64,000 nt of DNA, from the NCBI RefSeq assembly GCF_014192575.1, contig NZ_JACHYC010000013.1, positions 25,117 through 89,116 on the forward strand, written 5' to 3'. Made by a program: the position numbers and the translations under genes. Positions 52,288-61,534 of the stretch are shown piece after piece. Under the pieces are notes generated by a model. It saw only the letters and a list, made by a program, of their open reading frames with translations. It was not told where the DNA came from and did not search any database. Position 1 is the first letter of the stretch; every line of letters starts with the position of its first letter. The stretch comes from Variovorax sp. Sphag1AA. Lineage in GTDB: Bacteria > Pseudomonadota > Gammaproteobacteria > Burkholderiales > Burkholderiaceae_C.

Positions 52288-53165
52288 TGCGGGCCCTTCG
52301 GAGCAAGGAGTTCGCGCAGGCCATCTCCCACAAGATTGACGGCCAGCACAAGCACCATCAGCGCAATGCCGGCGAGCGTGATGAGCCATGGATTGACCGT
52401 GAGCATCACCCGGCCCTCGGACATCATGAGACCCCACGATGGTTCGGGTGCCTGGATGCCCAGTCCCAGGAAGCTCAGCACCGCGGCCGCCAGGATGCAT
52501 TGGGCGACTTCGAGCGTGAACACGACGATCAGTTGGCTGGTCACGTTCGGCAGTACTTCCTGGCCGATGATGCGGAGGTCCGAACTCCCCATGGCACGTG
52601 CGCGGGTCACATAGTCCATGCCAGCGACCTGCCGCACCACTGTGCGCATGACGACGGCGAAACGGTCCCAATGGGTGAGCGCAAGGACCGCGATCACGAT
52701 GGCGAGTCCACTGCCGGCAATCTGCAGCACAGCCAGCGCCATCAGCAGGGACGGCAAGGCGAGTCGCGTCGCGACGACGAAAGACACGAAGCGGTCGACC
52801 CAGCCGCCGAAGTAGCCGGCGAGGATGCCGAGACCTGCACCGATCAATCCGGCCAGCGCTGCGCCACCGAAGCCGACGAAAAGCGAGATGCGAGCTCCGT
52901 GCGCAAGGCGCGAGAGGTAGTCGCGTCCGAAGGTGTCTGTGCCGAGCGGATAGGTCCAACTGCCCCCAGCCCAAACTGGCGGCCGCATGCGGCGCATGAG
53001 GCTTTGTGCATACGGATCGTGGGGCGAAATCACACCCGGAAACACCGCGACGAGAAGAAACAGGAGCAGCAGTGTGCCGCCGATCACGAGGCCCTTGGTT
53101 GGCTTTCTACGCGGCTTGCGCGCGGGGTCCACGGACGCGGGCTGATTGATGACGAGTGCTTCCAT
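52284..53165 (-). CDS. dipeptide-type ABC transporter permease (DppC type)
   Basis: An inner-membrane permease of 293 residues. A long N-terminal cytoplasmic stretch and the first segment (GGTLLLLFLLVAVFPGVISPHDPYAQ) are followed by the DppC sequence TYPLGTDTFGRDYLSRLAHGARISLFVGFG. The EAA loop is DYVTRARAMGSSDLRIIGQEVLPN. Its stop overlaps the ATPase start and it begins right at the DppB-type stop (53165/53166), so all are one operon. Confidence 0.93.
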   Translation of the reverse strand: MEALVINQPASVDPARKPRRKPTKGLVIGGTLLLLFLLVAVFPGVISPHDPYAQSLMRRMRPPVWAGGSWTYPLGTDTFGRDYLSRLAHGARISLFVGFGGAALAGLIGAGLGILAGYFGGWVDRFVSFVVATRLALPSLLMALAVLQIAGSGLAIVIAVLALTHWDRFAVVMRTVVRQVAGMDYVTRARAMGSSDLRIIGQEVLPNVTSQLIVVFTLEVAQCILAAAVLSFLGLGIQAPEPSWGLMMSEGRVMLTVNPWLITLAGIALMVLVLAVNLVGDGLRELLAPKGPQ

Positions 53166-54083
53166 TCAGGCGGCCCGGATGCGTGGATCGATGAGCGCAT
53201 TGAGGCACTCTGCAAGGAAATTAAGCAGGACAAACACGATGGCAATGACCAGAACAAGCGCCTGCACGACGGGGAAGTCCGAACGCTGGATCGCGTTCCA
53301 CGCGAGCAGGCCGACACCGTTGAGCGCGAAGACGCTCTCCACCACGATCGAACCGCCAAGTAGGAAGCCCAACTGGACTGCGGCCACCGCGACGACCGGC
53401 ATGATTGCGTTGCGTAGCGCATGCTTGAACAGCACGGTGCGGCGACTCAAACCTTTGGCGCGCGCAGTGCGCACGTAGTCGGCCTTGAGTACATCGATCA
53501 TTCCGGCGCGGGTCAGCCGCATCAGAACCGGCATGAGATACCAGGCCAGCGCAATAGCCGGCAACACGAAGCTTTGCCAAGTTTCAGTTCCGGAGATGGG
53601 CAGAAGTTGCAGGTGCACGCTGAAGAGCAAGATCAGCAACAGGGCGGACCAATACGCAGGCATTGCCTGCCCGAGCACGGCCATCGAAAGTGCGACGCGA
53701 TCGATGCGGGCACCCGGACGTGTAGCGGCATAGACGCCCAGTGGCACCGCGATGACAAGAGCCAGACCCAGCGACAGGAAGGCGAGCGTTACGGTCACGG
53801 GCAGGCGCGAAAGGATCAGCGTGAGCACATCCTCCTTGGAGAAGAAGGATGTTCCGAAGTCGCCTTGCAGCGCGCGCCCCGCCCAGTCTGCGTACTGCGC
53901 AAACACCGAGCGATCGAGGCCATAGACGTTGCGCAAGCGAGCGATATCTTCGGCACTCGCATCCATGCCTCCGATGGAGACGGCCAGGTCGCCGGTCCAG
54001 TGGACCAGTGCGAAGGTGATGACCGACACGGCGAAGCAGACGAGCGCTGCCTCCACCAGTTTGGTCAAGAGAAAACGAAACAT
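53166..54083 (-). CDS. dipeptide-type ABC transporter permease (DppB type)
   Basis: A permease of 305 residues. The start FLLTKLVEAALVCFAVSVITFALVHWTGD is the classical DppB/OppB N-terminus. The EAA loop is DVLKADYVRTARAKGLSRRTVLFKHALRNAIMPVV, followed by LLGGSIVVESVFALNGVGLLAWNAIQRSDFPVVQALVL. It lies 14 bp downstream of the binding-protein gene and directly upstream of the DppC-type permease. Confidence 0.93.
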   Translation of the reverse strand: MFRFLLTKLVEAALVCFAVSVITFALVHWTGDLAVSIGGMDASAEDIARLRNVYGLDRSVFAQYADWAGRALQGDFGTSFFSKEDVLTLILSRLPVTVTLAFLSLGLALVIAVPLGVYAATRPGARIDRVALSMAVLGQAMPAYWSALLLILLFSVHLQLLPISGTETWQSFVLPAIALAWYLMPVLMRLTRAGMIDVLKADYVRTARAKGLSRRTVLFKHALRNAIMPVVAVAAVQLGFLLGGSIVVESVFALNGVGLLAWNAIQRSDFPVVQALVLVIAIVFVLLNFLAECLNALIDPRIRAA

Positions 54084-54097
54084 CGTGGAACCGCCGC

Positions 54098-55609
54098 CTA
54101 CTTCTTCCAGCCGGTCATGTACATCAGCGGATAGCCATCGGCTGGGGGCGTGAAGTCGAGGCCTGCTCGGTAGCCATAGTTGACGGTGCTGGTCATCAGC
54201 GGCAGTTCCATCGCCTCGCGGGCCAATTGGTCGAAGCCGAGCCGGTAGAGCCGCTTGCGCTCGGCTGGGTCACTTATTGCGCCGGCATTCTTGAACCACG
54301 CGGTTACCTCGGGGTCACGGACGTAGTCGCCCTGGCCACCCTGGAAGAAGACCGGCGTCAGCGCCGACACGTCGCGCACACCGGCCGATGGCCAGGGCAC
54401 CACGGCGGCCTTGAACTTTCCGGCGAAGAAGTCCTTCACCCACGCGGAGGTTTCTCGTTGTTCGAGCTTGCCTTTGATGCCGATCTCAGCAAGGTCGCCC
54501 AGGATGGCTTCGGCCACGGGGCCGCCCTCACCGAAGGCGGCGATGCTCAGCTCGAAGCCGTTCGGGTAGCCCGATGCCTTCATGAAAGCCTTGGCCTTCT
54601 TGACGTCGTACTCGTAGGCCGGCACATCCTGCGCGCAACCGAACTGCTGCGGATGGCATGGTGCGTTGATGACCACGCTGCCGCCGCCGCGCAGCACTTC
54701 GCTGATCGCTGCGCGGTTGATTGCATGCGAGATCGCGAGGCGCACGTTCTTGTCCTGCATCGGATTGGGCCCGCTCCGGCCGGCCGCATCGAGCGTGAGA
54801 AAGTAGATTGCGTTCGAGGCGCCAGTGGCCGTCGCGACCTTCGGGTTCCCCTTGAGCATCGGCAGGGTGTCCTTGGGGACGCTCCAGACGAAATCGACCC
54901 GGCCGCTGGTCAATTCAGCGACCAGCGTCTGCGGGTCCGGCAGCGAGAGCACGGTGATTCGGTCAAGCCGCGGGGTTCCCCAATCGGCCTGGTAGTAGCC
55001 GGCGTAACGCGTCAATTCAGCCTTACGCCCCGCTTCGAACGAAGTGACGGCGTAGGGCCCAGTGCCAATCGGCTTCGCACCAAACTGTGCTGGACTCATG
55101 GCCGCATGTGCGGTCTTCGGCAAGATATACAGGGTCTGCGTCAGCCGGTCGATGGCGGACGGCGTGGGCGAACTCAGGATCAAGTTCACCTTGTACGGTC
55201 CCACGCGTTCGGCGCCCGCGATGAAACCATAGTCCCCTTGCGACGAAATTTTGGAGTCGGGACGCTTCACGTAATTGACGGTGTAGACCACATCGTCCGC
55301 GTCGAACGGCTGCCCGTTGTGAAAGGTCACTCCCTGCCGCAGGGTGAATTCGATGGTCTTGTCGTTGACCATCCGCCAGGAAGTCGCCAGCGCCGGACGC
55401 ACAGCGCCGCTCGGGTCCCGCACCACGAGGTTCTCGAGCACATTGCGACTGACGAGTTGAACGGTGCCCTTGCCGGTGGCGTAGGGGTCAAGAGTCTCGA
55501 CTTCGCCACCAAAGCCCCAAGTAAGCGCGTTCTGTGCGCGCTGGGCATGGGCGGCGGTCATCGATGCGGCAATCAGGAAGATCGAAAGGAGTCGGATAAC
55601 GAGATTCAT
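54098..55609 (-). CDS. dipeptide-type ABC transporter substrate-binding protein
   Basis: A periplasmic SBP_bac_5 protein of 503 residues. A signal peptide (LLSIFLIAASMTAAHA) is followed by the family core FGGEVETLDPYATGKGTVQLVSRNVLENLVVRDPSGAVRPALATSWRM and the motif EFTLRQGVTFHNGQPFDADDVVYTVN, which is diagnostic for peptide/nickel-type receptors. The ligand is not fixed. It is first of the importer operon. The downstream isochorismatase and AKR genes and the nearby carboxypeptidases suggest a peptide-like or amide substrate. Confidence 0.93.
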   Translation of the reverse strand: MNLVIRLLSIFLIAASMTAAHAQRAQNALTWGFGGEVETLDPYATGKGTVQLVSRNVLENLVVRDPSGAVRPALATSWRMVNDKTIEFTLRQGVTFHNGQPFDADDVVYTVNYVKRPDSKISSQGDYGFIAGAERVGPYKVNLILSSPTPSAIDRLTQTLYILPKTAHAAMSPAQFGAKPIGTGPYAVTSFEAGRKAELTRYAGYYQADWGTPRLDRITVLSLPDPQTLVAELTSGRVDFVWSVPKDTLPMLKGNPKVATATGASNAIYFLTLDAAGRSGPNPMQDKNVRLAISHAINRAAISEVLRGGGSVVINAPCHPQQFGCAQDVPAYEYDVKKAKAFMKASGYPNGFELSIAAFGEGGPVAEAILGDLAEIGIKGKLEQRETSAWVKDFFAGKFKAAVVPWPSAGVRDVSALTPVFFQGGQGDYVRDPEVTAWFKNAGAISDPAERKRLYRLGFDQLAREAMELPLMTSTVNYGYRAGLDFTPPADGYPLMYMTGWKK

Positions 55610-55687
55610 GAGGACGATCCGTGCGGCACGTGAGGCCGCAAGAGGGCTGATAGGCTGGAGATGTGTAGCGGCAGGGCCACTTGCACC

Positions 55688-56854
55688 TCACTGTTTCCGG
55701 AGGTGGTCGATGACGCCATGAAGGCCGTCGAGAAATGCAGCGCCGAAGCGGGACGCCCGCTGGGGTGTCCAACCCGTCGCTGGAACTGGTGTGTATCGCG
55801 TGTCCTTAAAGGGCTGCTCTAGCAGGACCGATAGGGCGTGCGGGAACGCATTGCCTATCCAGTTCCATGCCATGGAGAGATCAGCCTCCTGCGGGACGCC
55901 ACCTGGGTAGACCTCGCCGAGACCGTAGTCGGGGGAGGCCGCGTGCCAGGCGTCCTCGAAGTACTCAAAGACGCGTTGGCGGTCTGCGTTCCAAGTCGGG
56001 ACATTTTGCGAGGGCCATACGAAGTTGCAACGCAGTTCGGGGTCCGCATGGCAATCGATGCAGAAGTCGAGTCCGATGCGGCGCATTGCGTCCTGAACCG
56101 CAACGACTTCAGGCGAGCGCTCGTCGCTGGGAGACGCCCATTCGCGATTCAAGTTGACGCCGGTCGAAGTCGTCCGGCTGAAGCCATTGGCAGAGCCGTC
56201 CGGGTTCATATTGGGGACGATGTAGAAGACGGCCTGTTCAAGGAGCGCTCGGGCGACGGCGTCTTGCGCATTCAATAGGCGTTCGATGAGACCTTCGATG
56301 AAAAAGCCGGCTTGTGTCTCGGACGGATGTTGACGCGCAATGATCCAACACTGCTTCTTTTCGGGCGTCGGCGCTCCCATCGTCAGCAAGTCGATTGGAC
56401 GAGCCTGAAGACTATGGCCGATCGTCTCCAGACGAGCGAGTGGTGATGCCAGTGCGCCCGCAATCAATCGCTGATCGCGCTCAGGCGGAAATGGGGCGAA
56501 GGCAGCGTAGTAGCAGACATCAAACGCGGGCTCGTGCTCGAAATCGAATGTCGTGCCATCGAACGTCGCGTTGATGCGAAACCAGTTGACGAGGTCGTAG
56601 CTCGCAAGTGGACCCGTGTGCGTCCAGCGGTCTTCGATGCCTTCGCGGTTGGCCAGGCGCACCGCCCTGCTCTCCCCGGCATTCATCAGCCGGAACCGGC
56701 ACTTGCGGCCACGCACCCCGCTTGCACGGAAGTGATACCAGCCGAGAAAGTTGCTCTCTGGGTCCTTCGGAACGTCTAGTTGGATGTCCGAAGCGTCGCT
56801 GGCATTCCTCACCGTAATGCGGCCGGACGGGATCGCTGCGTCAATAGAAATCAT
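55688..56854 (-). CDS. M14-family zinc carboxypeptidase
   Basis: A protein of 388 residues. The N-terminal ~130 residues form the beta-sandwich domain of cytosolic-carboxypeptidase-like M14 proteins (GWYHFRASGVRGRKCRFRLMNAG). The catalytic domain has zinc ligands His176 and Glu179 (ARQHPSETQ), His269 (CIDCHAD), the substrate-binding Asn236-Arg237 and catalytic Glu346 (LLEQPFKD). No signal peptide, so it acts in the cytoplasm on imported or internal peptides. A close paralog is at 61535-62695. A GTGATCAC site lies 50 bp upstream of the start. Confidence 0.9.
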   Translation of the reverse strand: MISIDAAIPSGRITVRNASDASDIQLDVPKDPESNFLGWYHFRASGVRGRKCRFRLMNAGESRAVRLANREGIEDRWTHTGPLASYDLVNWFRINATFDGTTFDFEHEPAFDVCYYAAFAPFPPERDQRLIAGALASPLARLETIGHSLQARPIDLLTMGAPTPEKKQCWIIARQHPSETQAGFFIEGLIERLLNAQDAVARALLEQAVFYIVPNMNPDGSANGFSRTTSTGVNLNREWASPSDERSPEVVAVQDAMRRIGLDFCIDCHADPELRCNFVWPSQNVPTWNADRQRVFEYFEDAWHAASPDYGLGEVYPGGVPQEADLSMAWNWIGNAFPHALSVLLEQPFKDTRYTPVPATGWTPQRASRFGAAFLDGLHGVIDHLRKQ

Positions 56855-56903
56855 TGGATGAGTGTGGGGAGTCGAGGCCGAAAAGATAGCGGCCTAGTGA
56901 CTT

Positions 56904-56919
56904 GTGATCACAAATATAA
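56904..56919 (-). promoter_or_regulatory. GTGATCAC operator upstream of the first M14 gene
   Basis: Plus strand GTGATCACAAATATAA; within it TTGTGATCACAA (56902-56913) is a perfect 12-bp palindrome. The same motif, with a TATGATYT extension, lies before the porin, the second M14 gene and the FCD regulator, so it is likely that regulator's binding site. Here the extension is degenerate. Confidence 0.6.
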
Positions 56920-57053
56920 GATCGTCTTCGATAAATCATCTGGGGGTTTTTACCTAGCCTCAAAGCCAAAGAGCTGAAGCTCTCGCGCTTACATGCGACG
57001 GTCGCTTCCTGCAAGCCGTAGAAGTACTCAGAATCATAATTCAATCGGAAATC

Positions 57054-57070
57054 TATGATCTGTGATCACA
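57054..57070 (+). promoter_or_regulatory. GTGATCAC operator upstream of the porin
   Basis: TATGATCTGTGATCACA, with the perfect palindrome TGTGATCACA at 57061-57070. It ends 24 bp before the porin start codon, where a bound regulator would block transcription or early elongation. Confidence 0.65.
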
Positions 57071-57094
57071 TTTCATAGCAAAGGTGTATTTCTG

Positions 57095-58366
57095 ATGGCA
57101 AAAAATAGGAAGTCTTTCGTTGCGCTCGCCGCCCTAGTGGCAACTGGTTCGACATGGGCACAGTCTTCCGTCACGTTGTTTGGCGTGATGGACGCAACCT
57201 TCTCGATGTTCTCCAACAAGTCGCAGAACGCGCTGGGGCAAAGCGCTACGACCAGTCAAACTGTGCTTCGGAACTCGGGCTACAACTCGTCTCGCCTGGG
57301 CTTCCGCGGCACCGAAGACTTGGGCGGTGGCCTTGCGGCGAACTTTTGGATGGAGGGTTCTGTGCTCACTGACACCGGGGCGGGTGCGGCCACCGGCGGA
57401 GGCTTTGCGTTCGACCGTCGATCAACCGTGAGCCTATCGGGTCCGTTCGGCGAGGTCAGGCTTGGCCGCGACTACACGCCATCCTTCTGGCAAGACGCGA
57501 TGTACGATCCGATGGGCATCAATGGCGTCGGTGTCAGTCTCATTGCGAGCGCGCATGGCTACAACAGCCCGGGCAGCATGCTCGCGCAGAGCGGATTCAC
57601 TGCCAACGCCAACTATGTGCGCGCCAGCAATTCCGTTGGTTACTTCCTGCCTCCCAATTTGGGTGGGTTCTATGGCCAGTTCATGTACGCCATGAACGAA
57701 AAGACCAGCTACGACCCCGGCACGCTCACCCCGCCCACTGCCGCGGCGATTGTGAACAATCCTTCGCTCGCGACGACCAATGACAACGCGCGAGTCGGCA
57801 GCTACCTCGGCACGCGCCTCGGCTACACCAATGGCCAGCTGGACACTTCGGTGCTCCTGGCGTCGACGCCGATCACTTCCAATTACTTCCTCGGAAGAAC
57901 GAACAGCCTCGAGACCTGGGGCATCGGTGCGTCGTACGACTTCAAGTACGCCAAGCTCTTCAGCGCCTACTCGCACAACAAGATCAAGGTCAACGACAGT
58001 TCACCGTTGGCGAATCCGTTCGGTTTCGTCGGGCCCGGAGCAAACGGGTGGATCGTCGGTTCGACTATTCCCGTGGGCCCGGGAATGATCCGCCTCTCCT
58101 ACGCGGAAGTGAAGTACAACAACGTCAACCGCGCAAGCCAGATCATCAGTTCCGACGAGCCCGAAGCCAGCAAGTGGGCACTGAGCTACGTTCATAACTT
58201 GTCGAAGCGCACCGCGTTCTACGCGACTGTCGCGCGCGTATCGAACAAGTACGGCGCCGACCTCACGCTGGGCGGCCCAGCCTACGTCAAGACCAGCCCT
58301 GCTACCGGCACGCTGACGCCGCAAAGCTCCACCGGTCTGGATCTCGGCTTCAGCCACGTGTTTTGA
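57095..58366 (+). CDS. Gram-negative porin (OmpC/Bordetella type)
   Basis: A trimeric-porin-type protein of 423 residues from the ATG at 57095 (the earlier ATG at 57062 is inside the operator). The signal peptide is KSFVALAALVATGSTWAQ. The barrel shows SSVTLFGVMDATFSMFS, SRLGFRGTEDLGGGLAANFWMEG, RRSTVSLSGPFGEVRLGRDYTPSFW and a terminal aromatic strand TGLDLGFSHVF, all hallmarks of betaproteobacterial porins. It is divergent from the first M14 gene, with operator motifs on both sides, and may admit the regulon's substrate. Confidence 0.93.
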   Translation: MAKNRKSFVALAALVATGSTWAQSSVTLFGVMDATFSMFSNKSQNALGQSATTSQTVLRNSGYNSSRLGFRGTEDLGGGLAANFWMEGSVLTDTGAGAATGGGFAFDRRSTVSLSGPFGEVRLGRDYTPSFWQDAMYDPMGINGVGVSLIASAHGYNSPGSMLAQSGFTANANYVRASNSVGYFLPPNLGGFYGQFMYAMNEKTSYDPGTLTPPTAAAIVNNPSLATTNDNARVGSYLGTRLGYTNGQLDTSVLLASTPITSNYFLGRTNSLETWGIGASYDFKYAKLFSAYSHNKIKVNDSSPLANPFGFVGPGANGWIVGSTIPVGPGMIRLSYAEVKYNNVNRASQIISSDEPEASKWALSYVHNLSKRTAFYATVARVSNKYGADLTLGGPAYVKTSPATGTLTPQSSTGLDLGFSHVF

Positions 58367-58385
58367 CGAGAAGTTAAGTGCTGTG

Positions 58386-58417
58386 CGAACTCCATCCACA
58401 GCATCGGATGGAGTTCG
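58386..58417 (+). terminator. hairpin after the porin gene
   Basis: A perfect 12-bp stem, CGAACTCCATCC (58386-58397) with GGATGGAGTTCG (58406-58417), and an 8-base loop, 20 bp past the porin stop. The T run afterwards is weak, so it may be a terminator or a protective 3' hairpin. Confidence 0.6.
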
Positions 58418-58529
58418 TGATACCTCTTAGTGAAAAGGCCGACAGGCCTCCGTCGACTACCAGTCCGTGCAGGCAGGGAATTGCTTTCCCTCTGCGTCAC
58501 TGCGCCGACAGGACTCACCGAAAGCCGTG

Positions 58530-59607
58530 ATGCACCAAGGTGCAATTGACGCGGCCGACATCGATTCGGAGACTCTGACGGCTTCAGAAGATCCAGGAGT
58601 TCTCCATTCCAGCTTGCACGATTCAGACGATCAACGATCTCGCGCAACTGCCCGACGAGGAGTTGCGATCCTGCATGGCGGCATTGCGCACCGCGGTGAT
58701 GGAGGCGAGGCGCGTTCATGCCATATCTCAGCAAGAGGGCGTCGTCTCCTCGGCCACACCCTTTGCCTTTCACTCGTTCAATTGGCGCCCCAAGACCGCC
58801 AACCGCCTCGATACGCCACTTCTCTCTCCCGAGACGCCCATCGAAGAGCTCCCCCTTCGAAAGAGCGTTCATGAGGCCTTTAAGGCGCTCAACATCTACT
58901 GCATCGAGGACCTTTCCGCCATCAGCGAAGGCGAGCTCCTCGCGGAGGTATCCATCGGGCGGAAAACCACGAACCGACTGCGCGAGATTCTTGCGGGGCT
59001 CGGCATGGAGTTCTCGCCGAACCCCGATCACAGACAGCGTGCTCTCGATCAAAGCAAGGCAATCCAAGCTTTGTCCTATGAGGCGCGTGCCGTAGCGCTT
59101 AGAGACCTGAAGGACTCATCTCCGACCGCATCCCTTGGCCTTCGGCCCGCGACGCTCATACGCGCACTGGATCTAGGCCATGAATCCGTTGGCGCTCTGC
59201 GTCGACTTCGGCTGGTGACTATTTGCGAGGCGTTTGGCAAACGCGAAACGCGAGAAATCTACGAAGCGTTGATGCTCACGGATCGCCCGTTCGCCGCGTC
59301 GGCCAAGCCAGTGGAACTCTGGCGTCACGGCCTAGCCGACACCGATGAACTCGTAGCGCCCACCGCTGCTCATACGCCAATCGAAGAGCTGAGGCCCTGG
59401 CTGGGAACATCGGTTGACGCACTGCAGGCCCGAGGAATCTACACTTTGGACGCATTGCGCCGATTCGCAGTCGACAAGGCAGTGACATCTCGTCGAAGGC
59501 TCGGCAAGGTCACCGCTGAGCGCGTGGCCACGTTCCTGGTCACTCATGTCAGCCCTGAGCCGTACCCAAGGCCCGCGCATTTTCGAGCAGTATCGATGCG
59601 CCACTGA
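58530..59607 (+). CDS. protein of RNA-polymerase alpha-CTD-like modules (probable frameshift near start)
   Basis: The main frame from ~58579 to 59607 contains at least three helix-hairpin-helix units like the RNAP alpha C-terminal domain. Two clear ones begin TPIEELPLRKSVHEAFKALN (with IYCIEDLSAISEGELLAEVSIGRKTTNRLREILAGLGMEF) and TPIEELRPWLGTSVDALQARG. A third, near the N-terminus, reads FSIPACTIQTINDLAQLPDEEL. That first unit lies upstream of the only usable start in frame (TTG 58663). A frame opening at ATG 58530 (MHQGAIDAADIDSETL) joins it if one base near 58576 is removed. It is unclear whether the start is 58530 with an error or 58663. It could act in DNA or polymerase binding. Confidence 0.65.
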
Positions 59608-59730
59608 TCAACGCTTTTTCGAGCGGCATGCACAGCGCAAGGCGAGTCCCGGCCCAACCCTGACCGACTAAAAGGACTCTCGGCAAAGCCGTCGGTTCAG
59701 CTGACGCGAAGCACTGGAGCAGGGCGCCGG

Positions 59731-60378
59731 CTAGCGGCTCAAGGCTTGGGCGAAGATCGCGCGGAGTTCCTCGTCCAGCGTTGAGACATCGGCACCACGC
59801 TGCGCTGCCCGCTGATACCACGCCAACCCTTCACGGAGGTTCCCGCGTTCGATGTGCGTTGCGCCCAGCAACGTACACGGTCGATAGTCGGATGGCTCGC
59901 AGCGATGGGCGAGTTCGCCGAACCGCAACGCTTCATCCAGACGACCCAGGTCTCGCATCACTCCGCCCTTGGTCGTACAAAGCGCAGCAAGAATGGCCGG
60001 CGTCTTCAGGCAATCCAAGCTAAGGTCAGCCACGATTTCCAAGGCCGCGTGGGGCTCGCCGCCCCTGCGATAGCAACTGCTGGCATTGACGGCCGTCCAA
60101 GGGTCGCCGGTCCGCCTGAACTTCTTTGCAAAGTGGCTCGCCTCTCGGAGGTGGTAGGCGCGAGCCAGCGATTGCTTTGATCGCTGCTCAACCGCGCGCG
60201 ACAGCAAAGCGAACTCGCTCCTCGCGAGACGAGAGCCGTTGTCGAGCTTGCGCAAGATGCGCATAGCGCGCGGGCGAAGAGACTCATCGATGAAGCTGAC
60301 GCCATAGCGGATCAGCAACCGTTGCTCGCGCAAGGGGGCGAGATCGCGCGGATCAGTGCCGATGGCGCGATGGGGCAT
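59731..60378 (-). CDS. TPR-like hypothetical protein
   Basis: A protein of 215 residues from the ATG at 60378 (the frame is open to 60489, overlapping the OYE gene). The C-terminal half shows tetratricopeptide-style helices (WTAVNASSCYRRGGEPHAALEIVADLSL, LCTTKGGVMRDLGRLDEALRFGELAHRCEP, GATHIERGNLREGLAWYQRAAQRGA). It probably mediates protein contacts. It converges with the alpha-CTD-like gene, with 123 bp between stops. No signal peptide. Confidence 0.72.
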   Translation of the reverse strand: MPHRAIGTDPRDLAPLREQRLLIRYGVSFIDESLRPRAMRILRKLDNGSRLARSEFALLSRAVEQRSKQSLARAYHLREASHFAKKFRRTGDPWTAVNASSCYRRGGEPHAALEIVADLSLDCLKTPAILAALCTTKGGVMRDLGRLDEALRFGELAHRCEPSDYRPCTLLGATHIERGNLREGLAWYQRAAQRGADVSTLDEELRAIFAQALSR

Positions 60379-60410
60379 CGATCGACAGTAGCGAAGCTTT
60401 CGGAACTGAT

Positions 60411-61532
60411 TTAGACGAGCTCGCGCATCGAGGAAGGGTTGAAATCCTGCAGGCTGGCCAAGTCTCGCGTGCGCACCTTGCTCGCCCACAGGGGATCGCT
60501 CAGCAACGCCCTTCCCACCGCAATCAGGTCGAACTCTTCTCGTTCCATGCGACGAATTAGGTTGTCAAGGCTAGCGGGCTTGGCGCCCTCGCCCGCGAAG
60601 GAGCGGATGAATTCCCCGGACAGACCGACCGACCCGACACTGATGGTCGTGGCACCCGTGAGCTTCTTCGCCCAACCCGCGAAATTCAGACCGTCAGTCC
60701 CATCGATTTCAGAGAATTCAGCTTCCCAGAAACGACGCTGCGAGCAATGAAGCACATCTGCTCCCGCCTCCACCAACGGCACCAACCAATCCGACATTTC
60801 GCCAACCGTGTCGGCAAGCCGAGCCTTGTAGTCCTGCTGCTTCCATTGGCTCAAGCGAAGAATGATGGGGTAGTCGTCTCCAACCGCTACCCTGATCGCT
60901 TTGATCACTTCGGCCGCGAAGCGAGCGCGCTCTTTCAAAGAGAGACCCCCATAGCGGTCGTTCCGCCGATTGGTTCCCGACCAAAAGAACTGATCGATCA
61001 GGTATCCGTGCGCGCCGTGAACCTCGACCGTGTCGAACCCCAGAGCCTTTGCATCCGCAGCTGCGCGGCCGAACGCCGCGACGGTGTCTGCGATGGCCTC
61101 CTCGCTCATGACTTCACCGCGCTGCACACTCGGCGCGGCCAAGCCCGAGGGGCTTTCCGCTTCGAATCCGGAGTTCCAGTCGGCAAGGGCATTCTTTACC
61201 GCCCCGACGTGCCACAGTTGCGGACCCATACGGCCGCCTGCAGCGTGCACGCCACCGATCACGCGCTTCCAGGCCGACAACGCGGCTTCGCCATGAAAGT
61301 ACGGGATGTTCGGATCGTTGCGTGCAGCGGGGCGCTCGACTGTTGTGCCCTCTGAAAGGATCAACCCGACCTCGGCTTCCGCACGGCGTCGGTAGTAGGC
61401 CGCCACATCTTCGCCAGGTAGCCCTTGCGGCGAGAAGAACCGCGTCATCGGGGCCATGACGATCCGATTTTTCAGTGACAGCGACTTCACGCTGAAGGGC
61501 TGAAACAGCGCGTCGAAACTTGGGTGGTTCAT
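60411..61532 (-). CDS. NADH:flavin oxidoreductase (Old Yellow Enzyme family)
   Basis: A protein of 373 residues from the ATG at 61532. Hallmarks are the N-terminal SLKNRIVMAPMTRFFS, VEVHGAHGYLIDQFFWSGTNRRNDRYGG and ISVGSVGLSGEF followed by IAVGRALLSDP. FMN-binding OYEs reduce activated C=C bonds of unsaturated carbonyl compounds. The usual active-site His/Asn pair appears as LWHVGAVKN. Its ATG is 3 bp from the stop of the second M14 gene, so it is in the same operon and probably acts on a related molecule. Confidence 0.92.
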   Translation of the reverse strand: MNHPSFDALFQPFSVKSLSLKNRIVMAPMTRFFSPQGLPGEDVAAYYRRRAEAEVGLILSEGTTVERPAARNDPNIPYFHGEAALSAWKRVIGGVHAAGGRMGPQLWHVGAVKNALADWNSGFEAESPSGLAAPSVQRGEVMSEEAIADTVAAFGRAAADAKALGFDTVEVHGAHGYLIDQFFWSGTNRRNDRYGGLSLKERARFAAEVIKAIRVAVGDDYPIILRLSQWKQQDYKARLADTVGEMSDWLVPLVEAGADVLHCSQRRFWEAEFSEIDGTDGLNFAGWAKKLTGATTISVGSVGLSGEFIRSFAGEGAKPASLDNLIRRMEREEFDLIAVGRALLSDPLWASKVRTRDLASLQDFNPSSMRELV

Positions 61533-61534
61533 GC

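Noticed and set aside
58282..59067. Long minus-strand open frame across the porin end and alpha-CTD-like gene
   Set aside because: It crosses the porin coding end and terminator hairpin and is antisense to a frame with clear repeated domains; it is a shadow frame.
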